Below, piece after piece: positions 18,318 through 26,735 of a DNA stretch of 64,000 bases. The stretch comes from JAPLKB01 sp964532465 (lineage in GTDB: Bacteria; Desulfobacterota; Syntrophorhabdia; Syntrophorhabdales; Syntrophorhabdaceae): positions 19,474-83,473 of the forward strand of contig CAZHHX010000012.1 of the NCBI GenBank assembly GCA_964532465.1, written 5' to 3'. Position 1 is the stretch's first letter; each line of letters opens with the position of its first letter. The notes under the pieces are model-generated. The model did not search any database and was not told the DNA's origin. It worked only from the letters and a program-made list of their open reading frames with translations. Both the position numbers and the translations under genes were made by a program.

Positions 18318-18731
18318 CTATTCCTTTTTTCTTATTTTTAATATATCTGTTGCGAGATAGATATTGTTTTGACCATATTGAGTAATAAAGTTGGCAAGTT
18401 CATCCAGGGGCCTTCCTTCCCGGTAAGTAACAAGCTTAATCAACATGGGGAGATTTACCCCGGCAATAACCTCAACCTTTCCTTCATTCAGTAAAGAGAG
18501 GCTTATATTGGAAGGCGTGCCGCCGAACATATCCGTCATTATCAAAACACCGTCACCGGTTTCAACAGAACTTACAGCATCCGTAAGCCTTTTTTTGATT
18601 TTATCTACATCTTCATCAGGAAAAATGTCGACAGATTCAAACTGTCCCTGCTCGCCCACTATCAGCTCGGTGGCCGCTACCATTTGTTTTGCTAAGTTAA
18701 AATGGGCTACCACTACTATCCCGATCATCAT
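18318..18731 (-). CDS. PTS mannose-type EIIA domain protein
   Basis: A single-domain protein of 137 residues in the EIIA-Man family. His10 in VVVAHFNLAKQM is the phosphorylation site, and the MTDMFGGTPSNISLSLL region is typical. Normally it works with EIIB/C/D of mannose permeases, but none is present, so it may relay or sense phosphate within a regulatory PTS. It lies between rapZ and HPr. Confidence 0.92.
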   Translation of the reverse strand: MMIGIVVVAHFNLAKQMVAATELIVGEQGQFESVDIFPDEDVDKIKKRLTDAVSSVETGDGVLIMTDMFGGTPSNISLSLLNEGKVEVIAGVNLPMLIKLVTYREGRPLDELANFITQYGQNNIYLATDILKIRKKE

Positions 18732-18761
18732 GCCTCCTTGCTTTACTATTTTCCCATGCCA

Positions 18762-19607
18762 TTATTTATCAATATCTCTGTGAATCGTTGACACGTCATA
18801 GTTCATACACAAAAACCTCTCCAATAGCTTGCTTACAATAAAGACAGACCTGTGTTTCCCCCCTGTACATCCAAAGCATATGGTCAGATAACTCTTACCT
18901 TCTTTTTCAAATAACGGTATAAGATATAATAAAAAATCCAAAAGCAAAAGAAAATATTTGTTATAAACATCATTGGACAGAATGTATTCGGATATCTCTT
19001 CGGAAAGACCTGTTTTGTCTTTCAAGCCATCAACAAAAAAAGGATTCGGTAAAAACCTTACATCCAGAACCATATCTGCTTCAAGAGGTATCCCGTAAAT
19101 ATAACCAAAGGACATGAGGTTTATTTTCATCTTATATTCGCTGGCGCTGTAAGCTTTGAGCGCGAAGCGTCTCAGCTCGTGAGGGGTGAGGTTGGATGTG
19201 TCAATAACCTGATCTGCAATCTCCTTTATCCACCATACAAGCTCCCTCTCTTCTTTCAATGCGTCTTTTATGTTTGAACTGGCATATAAAGGATGCATTC
19301 TTCTTGTTTCTTTGAATCGTTTCAGCAGAGCCTCATCAGAACTTTCAAGGAATATCACCTCGGCTTCAAATTTCTCCTTTATATATTTCAGAGTATCTTT
19401 GCCTGCGTCAAAAAATTCCTTTTCTCTTATATCTATGACAAGGGCGCACTTTTGCACTTTATCCCCTATCAATTTTGACAACACTGAAAATTTCTTCAAT
19501 AAAACGAGGGGGAAATGATCTACGCAAAAATAGCCCGTATCTTCAAGGGCTCTTAGGAATGTTGTCTTACCTGAACCCGAAATGCCGCTGAGAATTATGA
19601 GTTTCAA
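18762..19607 (-). CDS. rapZ: RNase adapter / nucleotide-binding protein RapZ
   Basis: A protein of 281 residues with an N-terminal P-loop (LSGISGSGKTTFLRALED), the central DIREKEFF segment, and the C-terminal signature CFGCTGGKHRSVFIVSKLL. In Enterobacteria RapZ guides RNase E to a small RNA controlling GlmS; in other bacteria it is linked to cell-wall metabolism. The start overlaps the hprK stop by 4 bases, a common arrangement. Confidence 0.94.
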   Translation of the reverse strand: MKLIILSGISGSGKTTFLRALEDTGYFCVDHFPLVLLKKFSVLSKLIGDKVQKCALVIDIREKEFFDAGKDTLKYIKEKFEAEVIFLESSDEALLKRFKETRRMHPLYASSNIKDALKEERELVWWIKEIADQVIDTSNLTPHELRRFALKAYSASEYKMKINLMSFGYIYGIPLEADMVLDVRFLPNPFFVDGLKDKTGLSEEISEYILSNDVYNKYFLLLLDFLLYLIPLFEKEGKSYLTICFGCTGGKHRSVFIVSKLLERFLCMNYDVSTIHRDIDK

Positions 19608-20545
19608 GATTCTTCTTCCGCCTTCATTGATTTCAGCATTTTCTCCTCCAGTTCTACGGCAGTATTTATACCCTGTTTTTTAAGAATATAATTTCTACAT
19701 GCAAGCTCTATGATTGTGGATACATTTCTCCCCGGACTGATGGGAACTCTTACCATGGGGAGATCAATGCTCAAAAGCCTGTATTTATCTTCCCGAAAAC
19801 CAATCCTGTCGTATTCTTCCTTCTGGTTCCAGTCAACCATTTCAACTACAAATTCAATCTTTATTTTCTTTCTCACAGAAGAAACCCCGAAAAGACGACC
19901 TATATCTACAACGCCTATGCCCCGTATCTCTAATAGATTCTCAATCATTTCCGGCGATTCTCCATAAAGGTCTATGGCGCCAAGTTTTTTTACATATACA
20001 ACATCATCGACAATGAGCCTGTGTCCTCTCATAATAAGCTCAAGGGCGTTTTCACTTTTTCCGATACCAGGCCTTCCTATAATCAATATCCCGACGCCCA
20101 TAATGTCCACTAAAACCCCGTGAACAGTTGTAGAAGGCGCAAGTTTTTCTTCAAGAAGTTTTGTAATCCTTTCAATAAATACAGAAGTAGTAAGCCTTGA
20201 GCGCAGCAAGGGTATACCCTTTTCTTCTGTTTCAATAAGAAAATATTCAGGAACCTTGAGATTCCTCGTTACAACAAAACAGACCACATCATGTTTGCAG
20301 AGTTCTTTAATGATTTTCAGACACTCCGGGTTATCAAGCGATCTCAGATAGGATATTTCCGTGTTGCCGAGGATTTGCACTCTGTGGGGGTGCAGATACA
20401 CCATGTGACCGGTGACAACAAGCCCGAGTTTTTGTATCCTCTGATTGTATATTTTTCTGGAAAGGCCTTTGAATCCGGAAATAACCTCCAATTCCAATCC
20501 GAACGATTTGTTGTCATTGAGCTCCTGAACCGTTACGCCCTTCAT
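19604..20545 (-). CDS. hprK: HPr kinase/phosphorylase
   Basis: A bifunctional enzyme of 313 residues that phosphorylates and dephosphorylates HPr at Ser46. It has the catalytic histidine in STTVHGVLVDI, the P-loop GRPGIGKSENA at 157-167, the LIVDDVVYV motif, and the signature EIRGIGVVDIGRLFG. The N-terminal MurF-like domain is present. HPr in the same cluster keeps Ser46, so substrate and enzyme match. Confidence 0.95.
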   Translation of the reverse strand: MKGVTVQELNDNKSFGLELEVISGFKGLSRKIYNQRIQKLGLVVTGHMVYLHPHRVQILGNTEISYLRSLDNPECLKIIKELCKHDVVCFVVTRNLKVPEYFLIETEEKGIPLLRSRLTTSVFIERITKLLEEKLAPSTTVHGVLVDIMGVGILIIGRPGIGKSENALELIMRGHRLIVDDVVYVKKLGAIDLYGESPEMIENLLEIRGIGVVDIGRLFGVSSVRKKIKIEFVVEMVDWNQKEEYDRIGFREDKYRLLSIDLPMVRVPISPGRNVSTIIELACRNYILKKQGINTAVELEEKMLKSMKAEEES

Positions 20546-20603
20546 CAGATTTTATTTTTGATTTTTTGTATTGTAGATTTTCTTAATAAAGAGAGGTCCA
20601 ATG

Positions 20604-21065
20604 TCAAATCTTTCTATCCTCTTCGATAATATTGCTGTATATCTCATGGGAATCGTTTAAATTCATAAGTCTTTTTTTAAATGAAGGGTCACGCAACAAC
20701 TTTGAAATACGCGACAATGTTTTAAGATGCAGAGTGGCAGAGTCCTCAGGAGCAAGGAGTAAGAAAAAGATATGAACAGGTTTTCTGTCAATTGCATCAA
20801 AATCCACACCGTTTTTTGATTTTCCAAAAACGCAAAGTATATTGCTTATACCTTTCATCTTGCCGTGAGGAATTGCAACGCCATCACCTATTCCCGTACT
20901 GCCGAGTTTTTCGCGTTCAAGAACAATATTGACAACTTTTTCAATATCCTCGATGAGATTTGCCGTTTTCAATGCGGTGACAAGTTCAAAAAGTGTTTCT
21001 TTTTTCCCCTTACTTCTTATGTTAGATACAACACAGGATTCTCTGAGGATATCTTCAATTCTCAT
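20604..21065 (-). CDS. ptsN: PTS IIA-like nitrogen regulatory protein PtsN
   Basis: A protein of 153 residues of the EIIA-Ntr/fructose type, with the phosphohistidine His67 in GVAIPHGKMKG and FFLLLAPEDSATLHLKTL. It receives phosphate from the PTS and controls targets rather than sugar uptake. The start overlaps the hpf stop as ATGA. The pairing with hpf and, across a terminator, rpoN is the classic arrangement. Confidence 0.95.
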   Translation of the reverse strand: MRIEDILRESCVVSNIRSKGKKETLFELVTALKTANLIEDIEKVVNIVLEREKLGSTGIGDGVAIPHGKMKGISNILCVFGKSKNGVDFDAIDRKPVHIFFLLLAPEDSATLHLKTLSRISKLLRDPSFKKRLMNLNDSHEIYSNIIEEDRKI

Positions 21066-21589
21066 ACAGGCTTTCCCGTCGTTTCGATGAGCCCGAAATT
21101 ACCGTCTTTTCTCTTGTAGACCACGCAGATATTACCCATTTCCGTATTGCTGAATATAATGAAGCTATCTCCGGATGCTTCGAGCTGCATAATAGCTTCT
21201 TCCGGATCCATCGGTTTTGCATTAATAGCTTTTGTCATGATAATTTTTGACTCTGTTTCTGTTTTGTCAGAGACAGCATGTTTTGGTTTATTTTCCCTGT
21301 ATTTTTTCAGCTTATCCCTATACCTTGTCAGTCTTCTTTCGAGCTTATCGAGTATTTTGTCGACAGCCGCGCGCATATCATCCATGACTTCATGGGCATT
21401 TATAACGACGCCGTTCAAGGTAAACATGACATCTATTCTAAATCTGTATTTTCTTTCAAGTGAAAGCACTGCGTGAACATCAAGAGGCACTTCAACAAAT
21501 TTCTGTAATCTTGCAAGCTTTTCTTCAGCATATCTTTTAAGATTTTCATCCGGATCGAGATGTCTGAAGCTTATTGTTATATCCATGTT
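21062..21589 (-). CDS. hpf: Long-form ribosome hibernation promoting factor
   Basis: About 175 residues. The N-terminal RaiA/YfiA domain (ITISFRHLDPDENLKRYAEE) is joined by a linker to the C-terminal dimerisation domain (KPMDPEEAIMQLEASGDSF, VVYKRKDGNFGLIE). This is the long form, which dimerises ribosomes into 100S particles. The start at 21589 is set by TGGAGGCAAC directly upstream; an earlier in-frame codon lacks such a site. Confidence 0.95.
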   Translation of the reverse strand, partial: NMDITISFRHLDPDENLKRYAEEKLARLQKFVEVPLDVHAVLSLERKYRFRIDVMFTLNGVVINAHEVMDDMRAAVDKILDKLERRLTRYRDKLKKYRENKPKHAVSDKTETESKIIMTKAINAKPMDPEEAIMQLEASGDSFIIFSNTEMGNICVVYKRKDGNFGLIETTGKPV

Positions 21590-21604
21590 GCCTCCAATAA
21601 TCAA

Positions 21605-21679
21605 ATTCAGCTATCAACCATCAGTCATCAGTAAAAAAATAATTTTAATACCAACCGCTGACTGCCTGTAGCTGTTTTT
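21605..21679. promoter_or_regulatory. Leader region upstream of hpf
   Basis: AT-rich stretch between the rpoN terminator and the hpf gene, with repeat-like text (ATCAACCATCAGTCATCAGT). A promoter for the hpf-ptsN-hprK unit must lie here, since the terminator separates it from rpoN. I cannot assign a clear -35/-10 or -24/-12 pair. Confidence 0.4.
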
Positions 21680-21710
21680 AAAAAATAAGGTTGGTACATA
21701 CCCAACCTTA
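21680..21710 (-). terminator. Rho-independent terminator after rpoN
   Basis: A nine-base perfect stem (TAAGGTTGG/CCAACCTTA, seven-base loop) is followed on the minus strand by TTTTTT. It lies 43 bases beyond the rpoN stop and separates the lpt-rpoN unit from hpf. Confidence 0.9.
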
Positions 21711-21752
21711 TGCAACAAAGTTACCAGATATGGCACACCATGTCAATCCAAT

Positions 21753-23117
21753 TTACTCCTGGACTTTTCTTTGCCGTGAAGAGTCTATGTTGAGTATTTC
21801 TCTATACTTTGCTACTGTTCTTCTTGCGATTTTTATATCTCGTTTTGTCTTTAACAGAGAAACCATCTCATCATCGGTTAATGGGTTTTTTTTATCCTCT
21901 TTTCCAATATATTCCAATATTAAATCCTTTATAATATTTGTAGAAAGTTGGTCGCCTTCCTCCTGGCATATGCCTGTAGGAAAAAAGAACTTTAATTCAA
22001 AAACTCCAAACTGAGTACTCATATATTTGTTCGTTGTTATCCGGCTTACGGTGGATTCATGGACACCTATGTCCTGCGCAATATCTTTCAATATCATGGG
22101 CTTTAGAAACCTTACTCCGCTCTCAAAGAATGCTTCCTGGAATTTCACTATGCTTTTTGAAACACTGTAGAGGGTCTTTTGCCGCTGTTTCAAACTTTTT
22201 ATAAACCATTCCGCCTGTTTTTGCTTTTTCTTGATATATCGCTTTGTTTCACCATCGACATTGCCTGCCGCATAGAGGTCCATATAGTAACCATTCAGCT
22301 TAAGATCGGGTATGGCGTCATCGCTTAAATATACTTCGAAACCATCTTCTCCCTTTACAACGTATACATCCGGCACGACATACGATGTAAAGTCATCGAC
22401 AAAGTTTCTTCCCGGCTTCGGGTCAAACTCCTTTATCCTGCTGATAACATCCTCGATTTTTTCAGGAGCATACCCGGTTTTTTTTGCAATTTCATGAATA
22501 TTTACTTTGGGGTACAAATCAAAATATATGTTCATTATATCTTCAAAAACAATATCCCTTACCCCTTTTGCCTCATACTGGAGAAACACGGATTCCCTGA
22601 GGTTTCTCGCGCCGACTCCGGCAGGTTCAAGCTTTTGAATTTTACGAAGCACTTCTTCAAGCAAATCCGGAGTAAAACCGGATGCTTTTGATATCTCTGA
22701 AATAGGGTCAACCAAATATCCATTATCATCAATATTTTCTATAATCCATTCTGAGGCAATACGTTCTTGCGAATCGGAAAATGAAATTCCGATCTGCCAA
22801 CGCAGATAGTCCCTGAGGTTGTATGTTTTTTTTACAATATTTTCGTAGTCGGGATACTCCTTATCCTCCCTGCCGCTAAATTCTTCTGAAGATGTGTATC
22901 TCTCAAAGAGCTCTTCTGTATTTTCCTCATTTTCCTCTTCCTTTGTCTGTTCTTCGGCAGGCTCTTGCTCAGTTGCTTCTAAAATGGGATTTTCTTCGAG
23001 TTCCTGTTCAATTGCCTCAACTAATTCCAGTTGCGACATCTGTAAGAGCTTTATTGCCTGCTGAAGCTGCTGGGTCAATACGGGAAGAAGTCTCTGTGTC
23101 TGCTTAAGTTCCAACAT
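21753..23117 (-). CDS. rpoN: RNA polymerase sigma-54 factor
   Basis: A protein of 454 residues. The Gln/Leu-rich region I (TQQLQQAIKLLQMSQLELVE) interacts with enhancer-binding activators. An acidic region II (residues about 50-80) follows, then the core-binding domain, and the C-terminal RpoN box ARRTVAKYRE reads the -24 element. It overlaps lptB by 14 bases. All domains are present, so it should be functional. Confidence 0.97.
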   Translation of the reverse strand: MLELKQTQRLLPVLTQQLQQAIKLLQMSQLELVEAIEQELEENPILEATEQEPAEEQTKEEENEENTEELFERYTSSEEFSGREDKEYPDYENIVKKTYNLRDYLRWQIGISFSDSQERIASEWIIENIDDNGYLVDPISEISKASGFTPDLLEEVLRKIQKLEPAGVGARNLRESVFLQYEAKGVRDIVFEDIMNIYFDLYPKVNIHEIAKKTGYAPEKIEDVISRIKEFDPKPGRNFVDDFTSYVVPDVYVVKGEDGFEVYLSDDAIPDLKLNGYYMDLYAAGNVDGETKRYIKKKQKQAEWFIKSLKQRQKTLYSVSKSIVKFQEAFFESGVRFLKPMILKDIAQDIGVHESTVSRITTNKYMSTQFGVFELKFFFPTGICQEEGDQLSTNIIKDLILEYIGKEDKKNPLTDDEMVSLLKTKRDIKIARRTVAKYREILNIDSSRQRKVQE

Positions 23118-23847
23118 CGATTTTAAACTCCTCGCCTAAATATACCTCTCTCACTATCTTATCCCTTGCAATACTTTCCGGGTCGCCTTCAAGAAGCACT
23201 TTCCCGTTATTCACTACATAGGCCCTGTCGCAAATGGGGAGAGAATCTCTTACATTGTGGTCGGATAAAAGTATGCCGATATCTTTCATTTTTAAACCAT
23301 TTATGATCTTTTTTAAATCAGAAACAGATATAGGATCTATGCCGGAAAAAGGTTCATCAAGCAACATAAACTTTGGGGAAATCATGAGAGCCCTTGCAAT
23401 CTCCAGCCTCCTCCTTTCACCTCCTGAAAGCGAATCAGCGTTGTTCTTGGACAAATGATCGAGCTTAAATGCCTCAAGCATTTCCGTTACTTTATGTCCC
23501 ATTAATTCTCTTGGCACATCATGAAACTCAAGAATGGATAAAAGGTTATCTTCAACACTCATTTTTTTGAATACAGATGGTTCCTGGGGCAGATAGGTTA
23601 TGCCTCTTTTTGCCCTCATAAACATAGGCAGCGTGGTAATGTCTTCTGCGTTAAGAAGTATTTTTCCGCTGTCCGGTTTCGTAAACCCTATAATCATATA
23701 GAATGTGGTGGTTTTTCCCGCGCCGTTCGGACCGAACAGCCCGACTATTTCGCCTGTTTTAATATATAGGGAAATTTCATCAACTACCTTTCGCGAATTG
23801 TAAGACTTCGTAACACCTTCCGCGAAAAGTTTTATTATTTCAGGCAT
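23104..23847 (-). CDS. lptB: LPS export ABC transporter ATP-binding protein LptB
   Basis: An ABC ATPase of 247 residues. It has Walker A GPNGAGKTTTF, the Q-loop TYLPQEPSVF, the signature LSGGERRRLEIARAL, Walker B FMLLDEPFSGIDP and the H-loop SDHNVRD. It powers extraction of LPS from the inner membrane with LptFG. Its position directly after the LptC/A-like gene and before rpoN is the standard arrangement in Gram-negative bacteria. Confidence 0.97.
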   Translation of the reverse strand: MPEIIKLFAEGVTKSYNSRKVVDEISLYIKTGEIVGLFGPNGAGKTTTFYMIIGFTKPDSGKILLNAEDITTLPMFMRAKRGITYLPQEPSVFKKMSVEDNLLSILEFHDVPRELMGHKVTEMLEAFKLDHLSKNNADSLSGGERRRLEIARALMISPKFMLLDEPFSGIDPISVSDLKKIINGLKMKDIGILLSDHNVRDSLPICDRAYVVNNGKVLLEGDPESIARDKIVREVYLGEEFKIDVGT

Positions 23848-24758
23848 TATTTCTCCATTCTCATCTTTGGCTTATTTATAGAAAATTTTCCGATGGAAAG
23901 ATCATACACTATTGATTCGCCTTCCATCTCCACATTGTCCCTGAATATTTTTGGTTTCTCAGTCAACACAACTTTGTCTTCTTTAAAATGATATACCGCC
24001 TTTTCACTTTTCGCAATAGTTCCTTTGGAAATCAGCCGCACCTTCCCTTTTGCATCAATTCTTTCAAGTTCATTATTCTTGCTGAGAAGATAGAGCCTAT
24101 CGCAGAGCAGGTTTATATCCTGACCCTTCATGATGACTTTACCCTCCAGGATATAGGCGTTATCTTTCATAGTATATGTAAAACTGTCAGACTCAAACCT
24201 GTATTTGCCTTTATCGGTTTCTATGTACCCTGAAACATCCCTTTCTATTTTTACGGTTTCTTCTTTTGTGTTGGCAGTTAATCCCACGCCCCTGAGATTC
24301 AGCTTCGTTCCTTGAATATCAACTGGCGCATTCGTATACGTAAGACCGTTTTTGAAATCAAAATCCATGTTCCTGCTTTTAAGCCTGTAACTGTCTTTAT
24401 ATATAAAGTCCACGTTCTCAACAGTGCCTCTTTCTTCTTCTGTGTTCATTGTGCCTTTTGTGCCCTTGAAAGAAACAACTACACCGGCCTTCGGCATGTA
24501 CTTGCCTTCAAGGTCTTCCATTTCTATAAGCGGCTTATCAATATATTTGCGCGCGATTTTTGCGACGATCTCCCAGTCTATAACCCCGTTTTTTTCTCCG
24601 GAATACTTTACGCCTTTGAAAACTATAACCTTTTTTTCTTTATCCCATGCAGGGAGAAAGACCCTTGCAGGTTTTTTAACGAAGAAATAGAGAGCCAGGA
24701 GAAAGCTTGCAATTATAAACCCTGAAGCTATATAAACAATAACTTTTCTGTCTTTCAT
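23847..24758 (-). CDS. LptC-like protein with a C-terminal LptA/OstA domain
   Basis: A protein of 303 residues. An N-terminal transmembrane anchor (VIVYIASGFIIASFLLALYF) leads into an LptC-type periplasmic region. From about 200 to 295 an OstA/LptA-like beta repeat follows (YILEGKVIMKGQDINLLCDR, AKGKVRLISKGTIAKSEKA). In most Gram-negatives LptC and LptA are separate genes; here no separate lptA is seen, so this one protein may cover both parts of the periplasmic LPS bridge. It ends where lptB begins. Confidence 0.82.
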   Translation of the reverse strand: MKDRKVIVYIASGFIIASFLLALYFFVKKPARVFLPAWDKEKKVIVFKGVKYSGEKNGVIDWEIVAKIARKYIDKPLIEMEDLEGKYMPKAGVVVSFKGTKGTMNTEEERGTVENVDFIYKDSYRLKSRNMDFDFKNGLTYTNAPVDIQGTKLNLRGVGLTANTKEETVKIERDVSGYIETDKGKYRFESDSFTYTMKDNAYILEGKVIMKGQDINLLCDRLYLLSKNNELERIDAKGKVRLISKGTIAKSEKAVYHFKEDKVVLTEKPKIFRDNVEMEGESIVYDLSIGKFSINKPKMRMEK

Positions 24759-24849
24759 CTATCACCGTAACTGCCTTGAGATTGAGAGGTTGAAGGGTTA
24801 ATGGTTAAGAAAACCGCCCATTCTGTCCTCCCGTCTTTTGCCTCAATAC

Positions 24850-25926
24850 TCACACTATTTTTGCCTTTAAAAGATCATGGATATGTATTATCCCGACAGG
24901 ACTTGCGTCACCCTCTTTGTCGATAACAAAAAGGGATGTTATTGAAAATTCTTCCATTTTTTTCAATGCATACACAGCAAGGGAATCCTTCATTATTGTT
25001 TTCGGGTTGTCTTTCATTATATAAGAAGCCTTTTTTTCCAGGATGTTTTCATGTTTTTCAATGGCTCTTCTCAAATCACCGTCGGTTATTATGCCTATGA
25101 GCTCTTCTCTATCATTGTAAACACCGACAACTCCGAGCCTTTTTGATGTGATCTCAATAATCGCATGTTTCATGGAAGTATCCTGATAGACTTTGGGTAA
25201 TGCATTCCCGGCATGCATCAAATCTTCCACCTTAAGCAGAAGTTTTCTTCCCAGGGTGCCTCCAGGGTGCAGGAAGGCGAAATCTTCGATTTTAAAACCC
25301 CGCATTTCCATTAAGGCTACAGCAATGGCATCACCCATGGCGAGCGTTGCGGTTGTGCTTGATGTAGGTACTACATTGAAGGGACATGCCTCCTCAACAT
25401 TGACACTGAGAACAACATCGCCATATTGCGCTATTGATGAGTCAGTATTGCCGGTAATAACGATTGTAGCGATATCCATTCTTTTTATCCAGGGAAGTAT
25501 ACCGACAACTTCGTCCGTTTCTCCGCTGTTACTGGCAACGATCAGCACATCGCCCTTCTGCAGCATGCCCAGGTCTCCATGAAGTGAGTCGGCAGGATGG
25601 AGGAATAAGGCGGGAGTGCCTATGCTTGACAACGTAGAAGCAATTTTTTTACAAACAATGCCGGATTTGCCGATACCCATGAGCACAACTCTTCCGGAAC
25701 AATTGAATATAATATCAACCGCTCTTTCAAAAGCCTCATCAAGTCCTTCCATCACTTGAAGAATTGCTTCGGCCTCTTTTCTTAATACATTCTTGCCTAT
25801 TTCTATTATTGAAGTTTCAGGTGTCGCTTTTCGTGTTTCAGGTTTTAAAATCCTGTCTTTTTGAGACTCCCGACTCTTGCCTGCCCCGGAGCGCTCTTGT
25901 CCGGCGACTCCTGAGTCCTTTTTCAC
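24850..25926 (-). CDS. kdsD: Arabinose-5-phosphate isomerase (KdsD/KpsF)
   Basis: An isomerase of up to 358 residues making D-arabinose 5-phosphate, the Kdo precursor. An SIS domain (VVLMGIGKSGIVCKKIASTL, SNSGETDEVVGILPW) is followed by two CBS domains. The GTG at 25926 overlaps the kdsA stop as GTGA. The first 40 residues (KDSGVAGQERSGAGKSRESQ and on) are low-complexity and encoded by repeat-like DNA, and are absent from usual relatives; the native protein probably begins near EIGKNVLRKEAEA. Confidence 0.92.
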   Translation of the reverse strand: MKKDSGVAGQERSGAGKSRESQKDRILKPETRKATPETSIIEIGKNVLRKEAEAILQVMEGLDEAFERAVDIIFNCSGRVVLMGIGKSGIVCKKIASTLSSIGTPALFLHPADSLHGDLGMLQKGDVLIVASNSGETDEVVGILPWIKRMDIATIVITGNTDSSIAQYGDVVLSVNVEEACPFNVVPTSSTTATLAMGDAIAVALMEMRGFKIEDFAFLHPGGTLGRKLLLKVEDLMHAGNALPKVYQDTSMKHAIIEITSKRLGVVGVYNDREELIGIITDGDLRRAIEKHENILEKKASYIMKDNPKTIMKDSLAVYALKKMEEFSITSLFVIDKEGDASPVGIIHIHDLLKAKIV

Positions 25927-26735
25927 AGCGCTTCCTCTATGTTTTTCAACGTTTTCAATATTACAGGAAGATCATCGAGAGCGACAGAGTTATCACCATC
26001 ACACAGCGCTTTTGAGGGGTCAATGTGCGCTTCCATAAATATGCCGTCAATTCCCACAGCAATTGCCGCTCTTGCCAGGGGGAACACAAATTCTCTTTCT
26101 CCGCCTGAACGGCCCGATGCGGCACCGGGCTTCTGAATGCTATGGGTTGCATCAAAAATTACAGGATATCCGAATCCTTTCATAATCGGTATAGACCTGA
26201 AGTCATTTATAAGCGTGTTATATCCGAAACTTGTCCCTCTTTCAGTGATCAATATCTGACTGTTTCCGGTAGATTCGACTTTGCCTATAGCGTATTGCAT
26301 ATCGTAGGGAGACAGAAATTGACCTTTCTTGATATTTACGGGTCTGCCCGTTTTTCCGCATGCGACAAGAAGGTCTGTCTGTCTTGAAAGGAGGGCGGGA
26401 ACCTGGATAACATCAACTACGCGGGCCGCGATAACCGCTTCTTCAACGTTGTGAACATCTGTTAATACGGGCATGCCGAACATTTCTTTGACTTCAGAAA
26501 GTATTTCCAACCCTTTTTCCATACCCAAACCGCGAAAGTTTCCTATTGATGTCCTGTTTGCTTTGTCATATGAGGATTTAAAGATAAAAGGCACATGCAA
26601 ATCTTCCGTTATTTTCAGGAGCCTTTCAGCTATTGTCAGGGTTATATCCCTCCCTTCAATTACGCATGGACCCCCTATAAAAACAAAAGGTTTTTGCCCT
26701 ATCTTTATATTGCCGACATTTACCTGTCTTTGCAT
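25923..26735 (-). CDS. kdsA: 2-dehydro-3-deoxyphosphooctonate aldolase (Kdo-8-P synthase)
   Basis: A TIM-barrel enzyme of 270 residues condensing PEP with arabinose 5-phosphate. Motifs include FVFIGGPCVIEGRD, FKSSYDKANRTS, VDVIQVPALLSRQTDLL and DATHSIQKPGAASGRSGGER. The start overlaps the pyrG end by 16 bases. The usual neighbour kdsC (Kdo-8-P phosphatase) is missing between kdsD and the lpt genes. Confidence 0.97.
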   Translation of the reverse strand: MQRQVNVGNIKIGQKPFVFIGGPCVIEGRDITLTIAERLLKITEDLHVPFIFKSSYDKANRTSIGNFRGLGMEKGLEILSEVKEMFGMPVLTDVHNVEEAVIAARVVDVIQVPALLSRQTDLLVACGKTGRPVNIKKGQFLSPYDMQYAIGKVESTGNSQILITERGTSFGYNTLINDFRSIPIMKGFGYPVIFDATHSIQKPGAASGRSGGEREFVFPLARAAIAVGIDGIFMEAHIDPSKALCDGDNSVALDDLPVILKTLKNIEEAL

